This document shows positions 34,401 through 43,114 of a stretch of 58,600 nucleotides of DNA, piece by piece; position 1 is the first letter of the stretch; each line of letters opens with the position of its first letter. Origin of the DNA: Streptomyces sp. DI166 (lineage in GTDB: Bacteria; Actinomycetota; Actinomycetes; Streptomycetales; Streptomycetaceae); NCBI RefSeq assembly GCF_900091315.1, contig NZ_FLSP01000053.1, positions 1 to 58,600 of the forward strand, written 5' to 3'. Under the pieces are notes generated by a model, which was not told the DNA's origin, made no database searches, and saw nothing but the letters and a program-made list of their open reading frames with translations. Position numbers and translations under genes: made by a program.

Positions 34401-35309
34401 CTAGAAGACGCTCATGCCGTAGGCGTTGAGGGCCTCCACGACGGGCTGGAAGAAGGTCGTACCGCCGGAGGAGCAGTTGCCGCTGCCGCCGGAGGTCAGA
34501 CCGTAGGCGGTGCCGTTGCTGCCGTAGAGCGGGCCACCGGAGTCGCCGGGCTCGGCGCAGACGTTGGTCTGGATCATGCCGTAGACGATGTCACCGCCGC
34601 CGTAGTTGACGGTCGCGTTGAGCGCGGTGACCCGGCCGGTGTGGATGCCGGTGGTGGAGCCGTCCCGGATGACACTGGTGCCGACGGTGGGGTTGGCCGC
34701 GCGGACGATGTCCGTGTTGCCCGCGGTGCCCGACTTGGCGATCGAGGTGTTGGTGTAGCGCACCAGGCCGTAGTCGTTGGTCGGGAAACTGGAACCCGCG
34801 GTCGGGCCGAGGACGGTCGTACGGCCGGAGTTGGAGTACCAGGTACCCGCGCCGTCGGTGCAGTGACCGGCGGTGAGGAAGTAGTAGGCGCCCGAGCTGT
34901 TGCGGACGTTGAAGCCGAGGGAGCAGCGCCAGCTACTCGCATAGATGGCGTCGCCGCCCGCGATGTACTTCTGGAACTTGCCCGGGGTGCGCTTGATGGT
35001 GAGGGCGTCGGCGTTGGCGCCCGCCTGCTGCCGGATCTTGGCGATCTCGGCCTTGGAGACCGTGCTGTCGACGGTGACGACGACCCGGTTGGTCTTGCTG
35101 TCGACGGCCCAGGCGGTGCCCGGCACGTCGGCCTTGAGCACCGAGGTGCTCGCACTCTTCAGCTGGCCGGCGCTGAAGGTGGTGGGGGTGTCGGCCGCGT
35201 TCGCGCTGGGGATCGCGATGGCTGCGGCGGCCACGATGCCGGTGGATACGGCGATCAGCCGGGTCCGTCTCGTGATGCCGCTGCGGGGGGTAGTGCGCTT
35301 GATCCTCAC
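34401..35309 (-). CDS. Secreted streptogrisin B-like serine protease
   Basis: 302-aa preproprotease very similar to Streptomyces griseus protease B/A. Signal peptide about 1-39, propeptide to about 115, mature IAGGDAIYASSWRCSLGFNV from I116. Catalytic H149 (TAGHC), D179 (NDYGLV) and S257 (GDSGGP) intact; ends FFQPVVEALNAYGMSVF as in SGPB. GTG start 35309 with GGAGG eleven nt upstream. Makes a pair with the more diverged streptogrisin at 32015-33097, with an SPFH gene between them. Confidence 0.95.
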   Translation of the reverse strand: MRIKRTTPRSGITRRTRLIAVSTGIVAAAAIAIPSANAADTPTTFSAGQLKSASTSVLKADVPGTAWAVDSKTNRVVVTVDSTVSKAEIAKIRQQAGANADALTIKRTPGKFQKYIAGGDAIYASSWRCSLGFNVRNSSGAYYFLTAGHCTDGAGTWYSNSGRTTVLGPTAGSSFPTNDYGLVRYTNTSIAKSGTAGNTDIVRAANPTVGTSVIRDGSTTGIHTGRVTALNATVNYGGGDIVYGMIQTNVCAEPGDSGGPLYGSNGTAYGLTSGGSGNCSSGGTTFFQPVVEALNAYGMSVF

Positions 35310-35530
35310 TTTTCGTTCCTCCACATGGGAAGTCGGGGGCCCTCGTGGGGTTCGGGCCCGTGAGGCGCAGCCAGGAGCCGGACTCGTCCGGATTCCGAAC
35401 ACGCCGTGCCCCTGACAAGCGCTGTGGGGGAGTATTCGGCCGCACGGCCGATAGGCGCAAGAGCGCCTTTCGGCCGTCAACCGTTGAATCGCCTACCACC
35501 TGACGGGGTGTCAAGGCCCCGTCGCATGCC

Positions 35531-36700
35531 TCAGCAGTCGCACCCGCAGTCACAGCCGTCGCAGCAGCCGCCGTCGTCGCCGCAGCAATTCGAGCAGCAG
35601 TCACAGCAGTTGCAGCAACTGTCGCAACCGCCGCAATCGCAATTGGCGCACGGCCCTTGGCGCCGCTCACGCGACCAGGGGTCCTCGTACTCCCCGCAAC
35701 AGACCTGACAGGTACAAGCCAAACCCAGCCATACCGCGCACCCCGCGAGCAGTCCCCGGCGGTCCCGCCGGGGCGGCTCGGGAGGCGGCCCGGCCGGGCC
35801 GCCCGGACCGCCGGGCGGCGGGGCGTACGGGGCGTGCGCGCAGGAGGGCGCGCCGAACGCCCGGTCCACCGACCGCCGCAGTTCGTGCACCAGCAGCAGG
35901 TGCACCAGATGCGGATCGGTGAACTCGACCTCGCGCAGCGTCAGCCGGATGCCGTGCAGCGCGTCGTCGGCCAGCCGCCGCGCCTCCGTCAGGGACGTCC
36001 CCGTCGCCGTCAGCGGGTTCCAGGCTCCTGACGCCGCGTCAGCCTCCCTGTCTTCCACGGCGTCCAGCAGATGCGCCAGCCGCCCGAACAGCCGCCCCGC
36101 CTCGGCGAGCGGCTCGGCGTTGGCCGGCCGCCCGGCCAGCACCGCCGTGTGCGCGAAGGCCGCGGCCGTGGCCGTCTCCGTCGGCTCGGTCACCACCAGC
36201 AGCGGGGTGCCGGGTCCCGCCAGCGCCTCGATCCCGGTCTGCCGGTCGACCGCGTCGACCAGCAGGGCGGTGTCGAACCCGACCGCGGAACCGCCGCGCG
36301 CCCCCGCGGCACCCCAGCTCGACGCGACCCGGCGCGCGGCCAGCGCCACCGGCTTGCGCGCCAGCAGGCCGTCCCCGTCGGCGAGATGGTCGCGCACTTT
36401 CGCCGAGGCCAGCACCAGCGAGACCGCCGCCGCGAGCCGGGCCCCCTCGCCCCGCGCCACCGACGCCGTCCGCATCCCGCGCAGCGGGCACGGCCCGGCG
36501 GTGCGCCGCAGCCCTTCGGTGCCGACGGACTGAGCCTCCGTCAGAACCGAGATCAGCAGCCCGTCGTAGTTGGTGACCACCCGCGCGAACTGACCGTGGT
36601 CCCCGCGCAACGCCAGGCACAGACCGCACAGATGGGCCATCCACTGACCGGCGAACCGCTCCCCCAGCCGGTGGCGGCAGGGCCTGACTATTCCGAACAC
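35531..36700 (-). CDS. DUF5685 family protein with Cys-rich C-terminal tail
   Basis: 389-aa protein of the DUF5685 family. The conserved start FGIVRPCRHRLGERFAGQWMAHLCGLCLALRGDHGQ has Cys likely to bind metal; the middle is helical and Ala-rich. The last about 50 residues are extraordinary: CQVCC, then CANCDCGG and a run of alternating CC, CD and GC pairs, more than 20 Cys in all. This looks like a metallothionein-like or Zn/Fe-S cluster site. GTG 36700 is chosen because GGGGG precedes it and homologues start FGIVRPC. Role unknown. Confidence 0.8.
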   Translation of the reverse strand: MFGIVRPCRHRLGERFAGQWMAHLCGLCLALRGDHGQFARVVTNYDGLLISVLTEAQSVGTEGLRRTAGPCPLRGMRTASVARGEGARLAAAVSLVLASAKVRDHLADGDGLLARKPVALAARRVASSWGAAGARGGSAVGFDTALLVDAVDRQTGIEALAGPGTPLLVVTEPTETATAAAFAHTAVLAGRPANAEPLAEAGRLFGRLAHLLDAVEDREADAASGAWNPLTATGTSLTEARRLADDALHGIRLTLREVEFTDPHLVHLLLVHELRRSVDRAFGAPSCAHAPYAPPPGGPGGPAGPPPEPPRRDRRGLLAGCAVWLGLACTCQVCCGEYEDPWSRERRQGPCANCDCGGCDSCCNCCDCCSNCCGDDGGCCDGCDCGCDC

Positions 36701-37013
36701 GGCATCCCCCGAGGTTGGCGCGACATGGAGCCGCCGCATCGTACCGGCCGTCCCTGAGGCCCCGTTCACGGCCTTCCGCATCACCCGTACGCACCGCGCC
36801 TCACCCATACGCCGCGAAGAATAATATTTCACTCACAGTCAGCAGCCGTGTGTGTCACGACCCTTGGCACTACTGGGCTCTCGACGGATGCGCTGTGCAC
36901 CAGTACCGTCACAAACCCCCCGCGCGGCGTCTATCCACTTGGCGCGCTGTCCGCATCATGGATGACCATAGGGATGCGGAATGCAAGAAAGACCGCTGTG
37001 AGAGGAGGCGTCC
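36701..37013. other. Divergent intergenic region between DUF5685 and sflA genes
   Basis: No gene. Contains an AT-rich patch AATAATATTTC (36821-36831), rare in this genome, suited to a -10 region for the minus-strand gene, and the sflA promoter. The sflA ribosome binding site is GAGAGGAGG at 37000-37008. No strong palindrome seen. Confidence 0.45.
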
Positions 37014-37451
37014 ATGGGATCGGTGCGCAAGGCGAGTGCCTGGCTGGGCCTCGTTGACGACAACGATGACGAGCGTTACTACGACGACGACTACTCCGAA
37101 GGGACCGAGTCCGGGGATGCCTGGGTCACCGACCCGCGGGTCAAGGTGGCCGCGGACGTCGCCGAGGAGCGGGGCCGCCGGATCGGCACGGTCACCCCGG
37201 ACAGCTTCCGGGACGCCCGCGCGATCGGTGAGATGTTCCGGGACGGCGTCCCGGTCATCATGAACCTCACCGCCATGGAGGCCGCCGACGCCAAGCGCGT
37301 CGTCGACTTCGCGGCCGGTCTGATCTTCGGCCTGCGCGGTTCCATCGAGCGGGTGTCCACCCGGGTGTTCCTGCTGACCCCGGCCGACACGGAGATCGTC
37401 AGCGGCGAGCCCGCGGCGCACCGCACGGACGGTTTCTTCAACCAGAGCTGA
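37014..37451 (+). CDS. sflA: SepF-like cell division protein SflA
   Basis: 145-aa SepF paralogue. N-terminal amphipathic-like start MGSVRKASAWLGLVDDNDDE, acidic linker, then the SepF core (about 58-135): IGTVTPDSFRDARAIGEMFRDGVPVIMNLTAMEAADAKRVVDFAAGLIFGLRGSIERVSTRVFLLTPA. Streptomyces have sepF next to ftsZ and two extra copies, sflA and sflB, outside it; this isolated copy fits SflA (from memory SCO1749). It likely regulates branching and division-site use. AGGAGG precedes the ATG. Confidence 0.88.
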   Translation: MGSVRKASAWLGLVDDNDDERYYDDDYSEGTESGDAWVTDPRVKVAADVAEERGRRIGTVTPDSFRDARAIGEMFRDGVPVIMNLTAMEAADAKRVVDFAAGLIFGLRGSIERVSTRVFLLTPADTEIVSGEPAAHRTDGFFNQS

Positions 37452-37477
37452 GGCAGGGCCGCCGCCACGGCCCTGCC
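37452..37477. terminator. Stem-loop between sflA and acyl-CoA dehydrogenase genes
   Basis: GGCAGGGCC (37452-37460), 8-nt loop, GGCCCTGCC (37469-37477): 9-bp perfect stem between convergent stops. Confidence 0.7.
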
Positions 37478-37498
37478 CCGCTGTTCAGTTCTCCGGGC

Positions 37499-38677
37499 TC
37501 ACCGGAAGGCGTCGATGCCGGTGAGTGCCTTGCCCAGCACGAGCTGGTGCATCTCGACGGTGCCCTCGTACGTCAGCACCGATTCGAGGTTGGTCGCGTG
37601 CCGCATGATCGGGTACTCCAGCGAGATCCCGTTGGCACCGAGGATCGTCCGCGCCGTACGGCAGATGTCGATGGCCTCGCGGACGTTGTTGAGCTTGCCG
37701 AAACTGACCTGCTCCGGACGCAGGCGGCCGGCGTCCATCCGCCGCCCCAGATGGTGGGCGAGCAGAATCCCCTTGTGCAGTTCGACCGCCATGTCGGCGA
37801 GCTTGGCCTGGGTGAGCTGGAAGCCGCCGATGGGCCGCCCGAACTGCTCCCGTGACTTCGCGTAGTCGACCGCGGCCTCGAAACAGGAGCGGGCCGCGCC
37901 CATCGAGCCCCAGACGATGCCGTAGCGGGCGTGCGACAGACAGCTGAGCGGCCCGCGCAGCCCCGTGACCTCCGGGAGCACGGCGTCGCCGGGCAGCCGT
38001 ACCTCGTCCATGACCAGTTCGCTGGTGACCGAGGCGCGCAGGGACAGCTTGTGCTTGATCTCGGGGGCGGAGAAGCCAGGGCTGTCGGTGGGTACGACGA
38101 ACCCGCGGATCCCCTCCTCGGTCTGCGCCCAGACGACCGCCACCCCGGCGACGGACCCGTTGGTGATCCACATCTTCCGCCCGCTGAGGACCCAGTCGCC
38201 GCCGTCGCGCTTGGCGTACGTGCGCATGCTGGCCGGGTCGGAGCCGATGTCGGGCTCGGTGAGCCCGAAGCAGCCGATCACCTCGCCGGCCGCCATCCGG
38301 GGCAGCCAGGTCTGCTTCTGCTCCTCGCTGCCGAAGCGGTGGATGGCGTACATGGCCAGCGAGCCCTGTACGGAGACCAGGGAGCGGATACCGGAGTCGG
38401 CGGCCTCCAGCTCCAGACAGGCCAGCCCGTACTGGACCGCGGTGGCGCCCGCGCAGCCGTAGCCGCTCAGGGACATACCGAGCGCGCCGATCCCGCCCAG
38501 CTCACGGGCCAGCTCCCGGATGACGGGCAGCTCACCGGTCTCGTACCACTCGGCGACGTGCGGCAGCACCCGGTCGGCGGCCCAGCGCCGCACGGTGTCG
38601 CGGACCGCGAGGTCCTCGGGCTCCAGCAGATCGTCGATCCCGAGCGGATCGGCGGGATCGAACGGGGGCAACGGCAT
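37499..38677 (-). CDS. Acyl-CoA dehydrogenase, glutaryl-CoA dehydrogenase-like
   Basis: 392-aa FAD flavoprotein. Domain order is N-terminal helices, beta domain (CFGLTEPDIGSDPASM, about 135-150; WVLSGRKMWITNG), and C-terminal helices. The catalytic Glu is in SVLTYEGTVEMHQLVLGKALTG (about 365-386), the position used by glutaryl-CoA dehydrogenase. The N-terminal DPLGIDDLLEPEDLAVRDTVR is typical of that branch. It should oxidise glutaryl-CoA or a similar acyl-CoA and pass electrons to ETF. A TetR-type palindrome lies just upstream. Confidence 0.92.
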   Translation of the reverse strand: MPLPPFDPADPLGIDDLLEPEDLAVRDTVRRWAADRVLPHVAEWYETGELPVIRELARELGGIGALGMSLSGYGCAGATAVQYGLACLELEAADSGIRSLVSVQGSLAMYAIHRFGSEEQKQTWLPRMAAGEVIGCFGLTEPDIGSDPASMRTYAKRDGGDWVLSGRKMWITNGSVAGVAVVWAQTEEGIRGFVVPTDSPGFSAPEIKHKLSLRASVTSELVMDEVRLPGDAVLPEVTGLRGPLSCLSHARYGIVWGSMGAARSCFEAAVDYAKSREQFGRPIGGFQLTQAKLADMAVELHKGILLAHHLGRRMDAGRLRPEQVSFGKLNNVREAIDICRTARTILGANGISLEYPIMRHATNLESVLTYEGTVEMHQLVLGKALTGIDAFR

Positions 38678-38700
38678 GGGAGACCCTCCGGCAGCTCAAA

Positions 38701-38715
38701 ACTAGCAGCGCTAGT
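38701..38715. promoter_or_regulatory. Palindrome ACTAGC-N3-GCTAGT upstream of acyl-CoA dehydrogenase
   Basis: ACTAGC (38701-38706), AGC, GCTAGT (38710-38715), 24-38 nt before the ATG. CTAG is rare in high-GC DNA, so a perfect dyad built on two CTAGs stands out. It resembles TetR-family operators of acyl-CoA metabolism; the regulator gene is not adjacent. Confidence 0.6.
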
Positions 38716-38766
38716 CACGGATTGAAGGCCGACGTTACGACGCAGTCTCCACCACGTCCAGGGCGG

Positions 38767-40365
38767 CTACGCGGACACCCTGGCCTCGGCCACCTCGCGT
38801 GGCGCCGGGACCTCCACGGGAGCGGGGGCGGGCTCGCAGTTCATCGTGCGGGGAAGCCTGAGCGCCATGACCGCGCCGAGCAGCAGCAGCCCCGCGCTGA
38901 CCAGCAGCGTCACATGGAGACCGTGCACGAAGCAGTTCCGCGCGACCTCGCGCAGGGTGTCCCCCGCGGTGCCGCCCAGTCGCCCGGCCACCTCGTACGC
39001 CTCGCCGAGCGAGTGGCCGGCGGAGGCCGACGCGGAGGCGGGGACGCCGGGGACGGACGACAGGCCGGGCGCGTACGCCGCGTTCATCACGGTGCCCAGC
39101 AGAGCGATGCCGATGCCCGCGCCGAGCTGGTAGGAGGTCTCGCCGATGGCCGCCGCGCCGCCCGACTGCTCCGCGGGCGCCTCGCTGAGCATCGACTCGT
39201 ACGCCCCGAAGAGCGTGGTCTCCAGGCCGAAGCCCAGCAGGACGAACCCGGAGAGCATCAGGGCGGGGTTGTCGGTGTGGCCCATCGCGGTCAGCAGCAC
39301 CACGGCGAACGCGGTCAGACAGAACCCGGCGCACACCATCCGCCGCGGCCCGAACCGGCGCAGCATGCGTGCTCCGGCGAGCCCCGCACCCATCGCCGCG
39401 AAGGTCAGCGGCAGCAGGCGCAGGCCGGTCTCCAGCGGGGACAGACCAAGGACGAGCTGGAGGTACTGCGCCGCGATCAGCTCCAGGCCGACCAGCGCGA
39501 GCATCGCCAGCACGATGCAACCCACCGAGGTGCTGAACGCGGGCCGCGCGAACATCCGCAGGTCCACCAGGGGGTGCTTGCGGCGCCGCTGACGCCGTAC
39601 GAAGAGAACGAGCAGCGCGGTCCCCAGCAGCAGGGGAAGCAGGGTGAGCACGTCCGCCTCGCCGCCGCCGAGGCGCTTGACGCCGAGCACGACCCCGAAC
39701 AGGCCCGCGGCGGCCATCAGGGCGCCGATCACGTCCCAGGGGCCGTCGCCGTCGCCCTTGGACTCGGGCAGCAGCATCCGGCCCACCGGCAGGCTGACCA
39801 ACATCAACGGAATGTTGACGAGGAACACCGAGCCCCACCAGAAGTGCTCCAGCAGGAACCCGCCGAGCAGCGGTCCGACGGCCGCGCCGACCGCCGCCAC
39901 CGCACTCCAGATACCGATGGCCAGCGCCCGCTCGCGCCGGTCGGGGAAGACCTGGCGCAGGATCGAGAGCGTGGCCGGCATGATCATGGCGCCGCCGACG
40001 CCGAGCAGTGCCCGGGCCAGGATCAGCACCTGGGCGGTGTCGGCGAACGCGGCCAGCGCGGAGGCGACCCCGAACAGGCCGTAACCGAGGAGCAGGATGC
40101 GTCTGCGGCCCACGCGGTCACCGAGCGTGCCGAAGAGGATCAGCAGCGAGGCGCAGACGAGCGGGTAGACGTCGACGATCCAGAGCAGTTCTATGGCGCC
40201 GGGCTTGAGGTCCTCGGTGACAGCGGGCACCGCCACGTGCAGCACGGTGGCGTCGACGGCGACCAGCAGCAGGCTGGCGCACAACACCACGAGGACGACC
40301 CAGCGGTTGGCACCGGCCCCGGCCGCCCGACGGCGCAGCGCGGCGGCCGTGGTCGTCCCGGACAT
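38767..40365 (-). CDS. MFS multidrug efflux pump (DHA2, 14 helices)
   Basis: 532-aa proton-driven exporter of the EmrB/QacA type. Motif A LIFGTLGDRVGRRRILLLG (about 72-90), motif D/C region LARALLGVGGAMIMPATLSILRQVF, and motif GPLLGGFLLEHFWWGSVFLVN (antiporter motif C); 14 helices with a middle basic loop RRQRRRKHPLVDL. GGGAGG places the start at ATG 40365, well inside a longer open frame. Divergent from a mannosyltransferase gene with a 14-bp palindrome between, which suggests control by a TetR-type repressor. Substrate unknown. Confidence 0.92.
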   Translation of the reverse strand: MSGTTTAAALRRRAAGAGANRWVVLVVLCASLLLVAVDATVLHVAVPAVTEDLKPGAIELLWIVDVYPLVCASLLILFGTLGDRVGRRRILLLGYGLFGVASALAAFADTAQVLILARALLGVGGAMIMPATLSILRQVFPDRRERALAIGIWSAVAAVGAAVGPLLGGFLLEHFWWGSVFLVNIPLMLVSLPVGRMLLPESKGDGDGPWDVIGALMAAAGLFGVVLGVKRLGGGEADVLTLLPLLLGTALLVLFVRRQRRRKHPLVDLRMFARPAFSTSVGCIVLAMLALVGLELIAAQYLQLVLGLSPLETGLRLLPLTFAAMGAGLAGARMLRRFGPRRMVCAGFCLTAFAVVLLTAMGHTDNPALMLSGFVLLGFGLETTLFGAYESMLSEAPAEQSGGAAAIGETSYQLGAGIGIALLGTVMNAAYAPGLSSVPGVPASASASAGHSLGEAYEVAGRLGGTAGDTLREVARNCFVHGLHVTLLVSAGLLLLGAVMALRLPRTMNCEPAPAPVEVPAPREVAEARVSA

Positions 40366-40545
40366 GTACGTACCTCCCAGATGTTCCCTCGCGTTCGGCG
40401 GGCACACGGGGTGGGGACTCCCCGTGACTCGGCCGGGGAGGAGCGGTGGTCCCCGGCCCGCGCAACGAAGCGAGTGACTCGTCAGCGTACGCGAGTCCAT
40501 GCCCCGACCGAGTGGCGGACCTCTCAGACTCCGGACACAACACGT

Positions 40546-40586
40546 GTGGCGTACGCCACTTTCCTCCCTCGTGTGGAGTACGCCGC
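40546..40586. promoter_or_regulatory. 14-bp palindrome and imperfect copy between MFS pump and mannosyltransferase
   Basis: GTGGCGTACGCCAC (40546-40559) is a perfect dyad; GTGGAGTACGCCGC (40573-40586), 27 bp on, matches it at 12 of 14 positions. A weaker GACTCG/CGAGTC pair surrounds GCGTACGC at 40476-40497. Spacing of about 27 bp suits two repressor dimers on nearby faces. Confidence 0.6.
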
Positions 40587-40613
40587 GACCGCCCTCCCGG
40601 TTCCGCGCAGCAC

Positions 40614-41768
40614 ATGATCGAGGTCGTGCACAGTCTTTCCACACGCGTGCGCCTGGCGGCACCGGCCCTCGTGGGGTATGCCGCCGTACGCGCTCTCGGC
40701 CTGCTCGTCCTGGCCCTGTGGAGCGCGGCGCGCGACAGGAGCGCCTATCAACTGCTCACCGCCCGCTGGGACTCCCTGTGGTACGCGAGGGTGACCGAGC
40801 TGGGGTACGGCTACGAGGTCCGCCTGCCGAACGGCGACGTCCATTCGAACCTGGCCTTCTTCCCGATACTGCCCTGGCTGGAGCGGCTGCTCGCGGCGCT
40901 CACCCCGCTCTCGGCGGCGGACGGCGGGTTCCTGGTCTCCGCGCTCGCCTCGCTGGCCGCCGCCTGGGGGATCTTCGCGGTCACCGAGCACCTGTTCGGC
41001 CGCCGGGCCGCCGTCTGCGCGGTGCTGCTGTGGGCGGTGCTGCCGGTCGGGATCGTGCAGTCGATGGCGTACAGCGAGTCACTGTTCACGGCGCTGGCGG
41101 CCTGGTCGCTGTACGCGGTGCTGACCGGCCGCTGGGTGACGGCGGGCACCCTCGCACTGCTCGCGGGCCTGACGCGCCCGGTGGGGCTGGCCGTGGTGGC
41201 GGCGGTGTGGGCGGCCGGGATCGCCTCGTTCGTGCGGGACCGCAGCACGGCGCCCGCCGACCGCGCGCGGCACCTCAGGTGCGCCGTCGCCATGCTGCTC
41301 GCGCCCCTGGGCGCCGCCGGTTACGTCCTGTGGGTCGGTCACGACACCGGCCGGGGTCCGCTCGGCTACCTCGCCGTCCAGGCCGGCTGGCGCAACGGCT
41401 TCGACGGCGGCTACGCCTTCGCCCGTTTCGTCGGCGACAAGTTCACGTCGTTTCCGTCGGCGCTCGCCGGGCTCGGCCTGATCGTCGGCGTGGGCCTGCT
41501 GGTGTGGCTGTACGTCGTCTGTGTCCGCCAGGGCCAGCCGCTCCCGCTGCTGGTGTACGCGGGTGTGGTCACCGCCCTCGCCCTGTGCGCGTCGAGCTAC
41601 TTCGGCTCGAAGCCGCGTCTGCTAATGCCCGCCTTCCCGCTGCTGTTGCCGCTCGCCCTGGCGCTGGCCCGGACACGGCCACGCACGTCGGTCCCGGTCC
41701 TCGGGCTGACCGCGGCGGCGTCGGCGGTCTACGGAGCGTTCTGGCTGAACGGCTCCGGTCCGCCCTGA
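40614..41768 (+). CDS. PIG-V-like mannosyltransferase (GT-C membrane glycosyltransferase)
   Basis: 384-aa membrane glycosyltransferase with about 9-10 helices. After the first helix comes the outside loop TARWDSLWYARVTELGYGYE, carrying the catalytic-type Asp of GT-C enzymes related to GPI mannosyltransferase II (PIG-V), followed by SNLAFFPILPWLERLL. Later loops have FDGGYAFARFVGDKF and SSYFGSKPRLLMPAFPLLLPL, also typical. It would use polyprenyl-phosphate mannose to glycosylate a protein or lipid outside the membrane (inference). ATG 40614; the long frame upstream of it overlaps the palindromic promoter region. Confidence 0.85.
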   Translation: MIEVVHSLSTRVRLAAPALVGYAAVRALGLLVLALWSAARDRSAYQLLTARWDSLWYARVTELGYGYEVRLPNGDVHSNLAFFPILPWLERLLAALTPLSAADGGFLVSALASLAAAWGIFAVTEHLFGRRAAVCAVLLWAVLPVGIVQSMAYSESLFTALAAWSLYAVLTGRWVTAGTLALLAGLTRPVGLAVVAAVWAAGIASFVRDRSTAPADRARHLRCAVAMLLAPLGAAGYVLWVGHDTGRGPLGYLAVQAGWRNGFDGGYAFARFVGDKFTSFPSALAGLGLIVGVGLLVWLYVVCVRQGQPLPLLVYAGVVTALALCASSYFGSKPRLLMPAFPLLLPLALALARTRPRTSVPVLGLTAAASAVYGAFWLNGSGPP

Positions 41769-42006
41769 CCGCCCTGGGTCCGCCCGACGGCCTCACGCGA
41801 ATTCCGTAGCGGCTTTCGATTCCTCAATTCATAAACCGCACTTAGCCGTACGCCGGAATGATCAAAGGAATTGAAGGGAAGCGTTTGCCACCGGTTGTGA
41901 ACTCGCAGGAAATAAGCCCCTCCTGAGAGCAATCCCACATCACATCGTCATCACAAACCGGCGGTATGGACAGGCTTCAGAGCTCACTCGCTGTAACGTC
42001 GATTGG

Positions 42007-43005
42007 GTGCGTACCGAACGAAACCTCACCCGTCTGGACCGGGTGTTCGCGAGGCTCGACCGGGAGCCGGAACGGCCGGCCCACATCGACGTGCCGCGGA
42101 TGAGCCGGCACCGGGTCGCGCTTTTCGCCGCGACCCTGGCCGTCTACGGGGCCATCGTGTGGGCCGTCGTCAGCACCTCGTGGCTGGTCCGGCTCGACTG
42201 GCAGGTCATGTTCTTCCGGCCGTACGAGCAGTGGTCGGAGATCCACGCATTCGTCGACTACTACGTCGTGCTCGGCCAGCGCGGCCCCACCGCGGTGATG
42301 ATCGCGGCCTGGCTGGGCTGGCGCTCCTGGAGACAGCACACGCTGCGGCCGCTGCTGGCGCTCGCCACCTCGCTGCTGCTGCTGAACGTCACGGTGGGCG
42401 CCGCCAAGATCGGCATGGGCCGGCTCGGACCGCACTACGCGACCACCATCGGCTCCAACGAGATGTGGCTCGGCGGCGATATATTCCCCAGCGGTCACAC
42501 CGCCAACGCCGTGGTGACCTGGGGCATCCTGGCGTATCTGGCGTCCACCCCGGCGGCCCGCCGCTGGCTGTCGGCCCTGTCCGCGGTGACCTCCCTGGGC
42601 GTGGGCCTGTCCACCGTCTACCTCGGTACGCACTGGCTGAGCGATGTGCTGCTCGGCTGGGTCGCGGGTCTGCTGATCCTGCTCGCGCTGCCCTGGTTCG
42701 AGCCGCTGATCGCCCGTACCGAGGCGGCCATCTTCGACCTGCGCGACCGTCGGCGCGACCGCCGCGCCGGTACGGTGCCCGCCCGGCCGACCCCGGTGCA
42801 GGTCCCGGTGCGGCACAAGCCGCGCGAGTCGGCCCAGGACGTCTCCCCCACGGCCTGTACGCCGAAGGCCCCGGTGTACCTGGCGCCAGGCCCGCACTCG
42901 GCCCGCTCGGAGCGCACCCCGGTCACCCCGGTCGGCAGCCGACGGCCGCCCCACACCGACCGCGGCACCCGTGGCACGGCCTCGACCGCCCGCCCGGTGA
43001 CGTAG
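42007..43005 (+). CDS. PAP2-family membrane phosphatase
   Basis: 332-aa PAP2 lipid phosphatase with six helices. Motifs: AAKIGMGRLGP (motif 1, Lys/Arg), FPSGHTAN (motif 2, general acid His) and STVYLGTHWLSDVLLG (motif 3, nucleophile His). After the membrane part comes a cytoplasmic Pro/Arg-rich tail (about 245-332). It probably dephosphorylates undecaprenyl or phosphatidyl phosphates. GTG start 42007. Confidence 0.9.
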   Translation: MRTERNLTRLDRVFARLDREPERPAHIDVPRMSRHRVALFAATLAVYGAIVWAVVSTSWLVRLDWQVMFFRPYEQWSEIHAFVDYYVVLGQRGPTAVMIAAWLGWRSWRQHTLRPLLALATSLLLLNVTVGAAKIGMGRLGPHYATTIGSNEMWLGGDIFPSGHTANAVVTWGILAYLASTPAARRWLSALSAVTSLGVGLSTVYLGTHWLSDVLLGWVAGLLILLALPWFEPLIARTEAAIFDLRDRRRDRRAGTVPARPTPVQVPVRHKPRESAQDVSPTACTPKAPVYLAPGPHSARSERTPVTPVGSRRPPHTDRGTRGTASTARPVT

Positions 43006-43051
43006 TCCGGGAAGGACGGCGGGGTCCGGTACGCACCACCCTCCCCGCACC

Positions 43052-43089
43052 GACGGCCCCGGCCCCTCCCAGGAGGAGCCGGGGCCGTC
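43052..43089. terminator. Long stem-loop between PAP2 and I78 genes
   Basis: 43052-43069 pairs with 43072-43089 over 18 positions with one mismatch, almost no loop (GACGGCCCCGG...CCGGGGCCGTC ends). Between convergent stops. Confidence 0.75.
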
Positions 43090-43114
43090 GCCGTCACGGA
43101 GGCCGGTGGCCGGT

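Noticed and set aside
36715..37263. Plus-strand frame spanning the sflA promoter region
   Set aside because: No ribosome binding site, crosses the AT-rich promoter patch and overlaps sflA out of frame.
38735..39838. Open frame of 367 codons on the minus strand within the MFS gene
   Set aside because: Wrong frame of the MFS gene; composition Arg/Gly/Ala-rich with no hydrophobic pattern.
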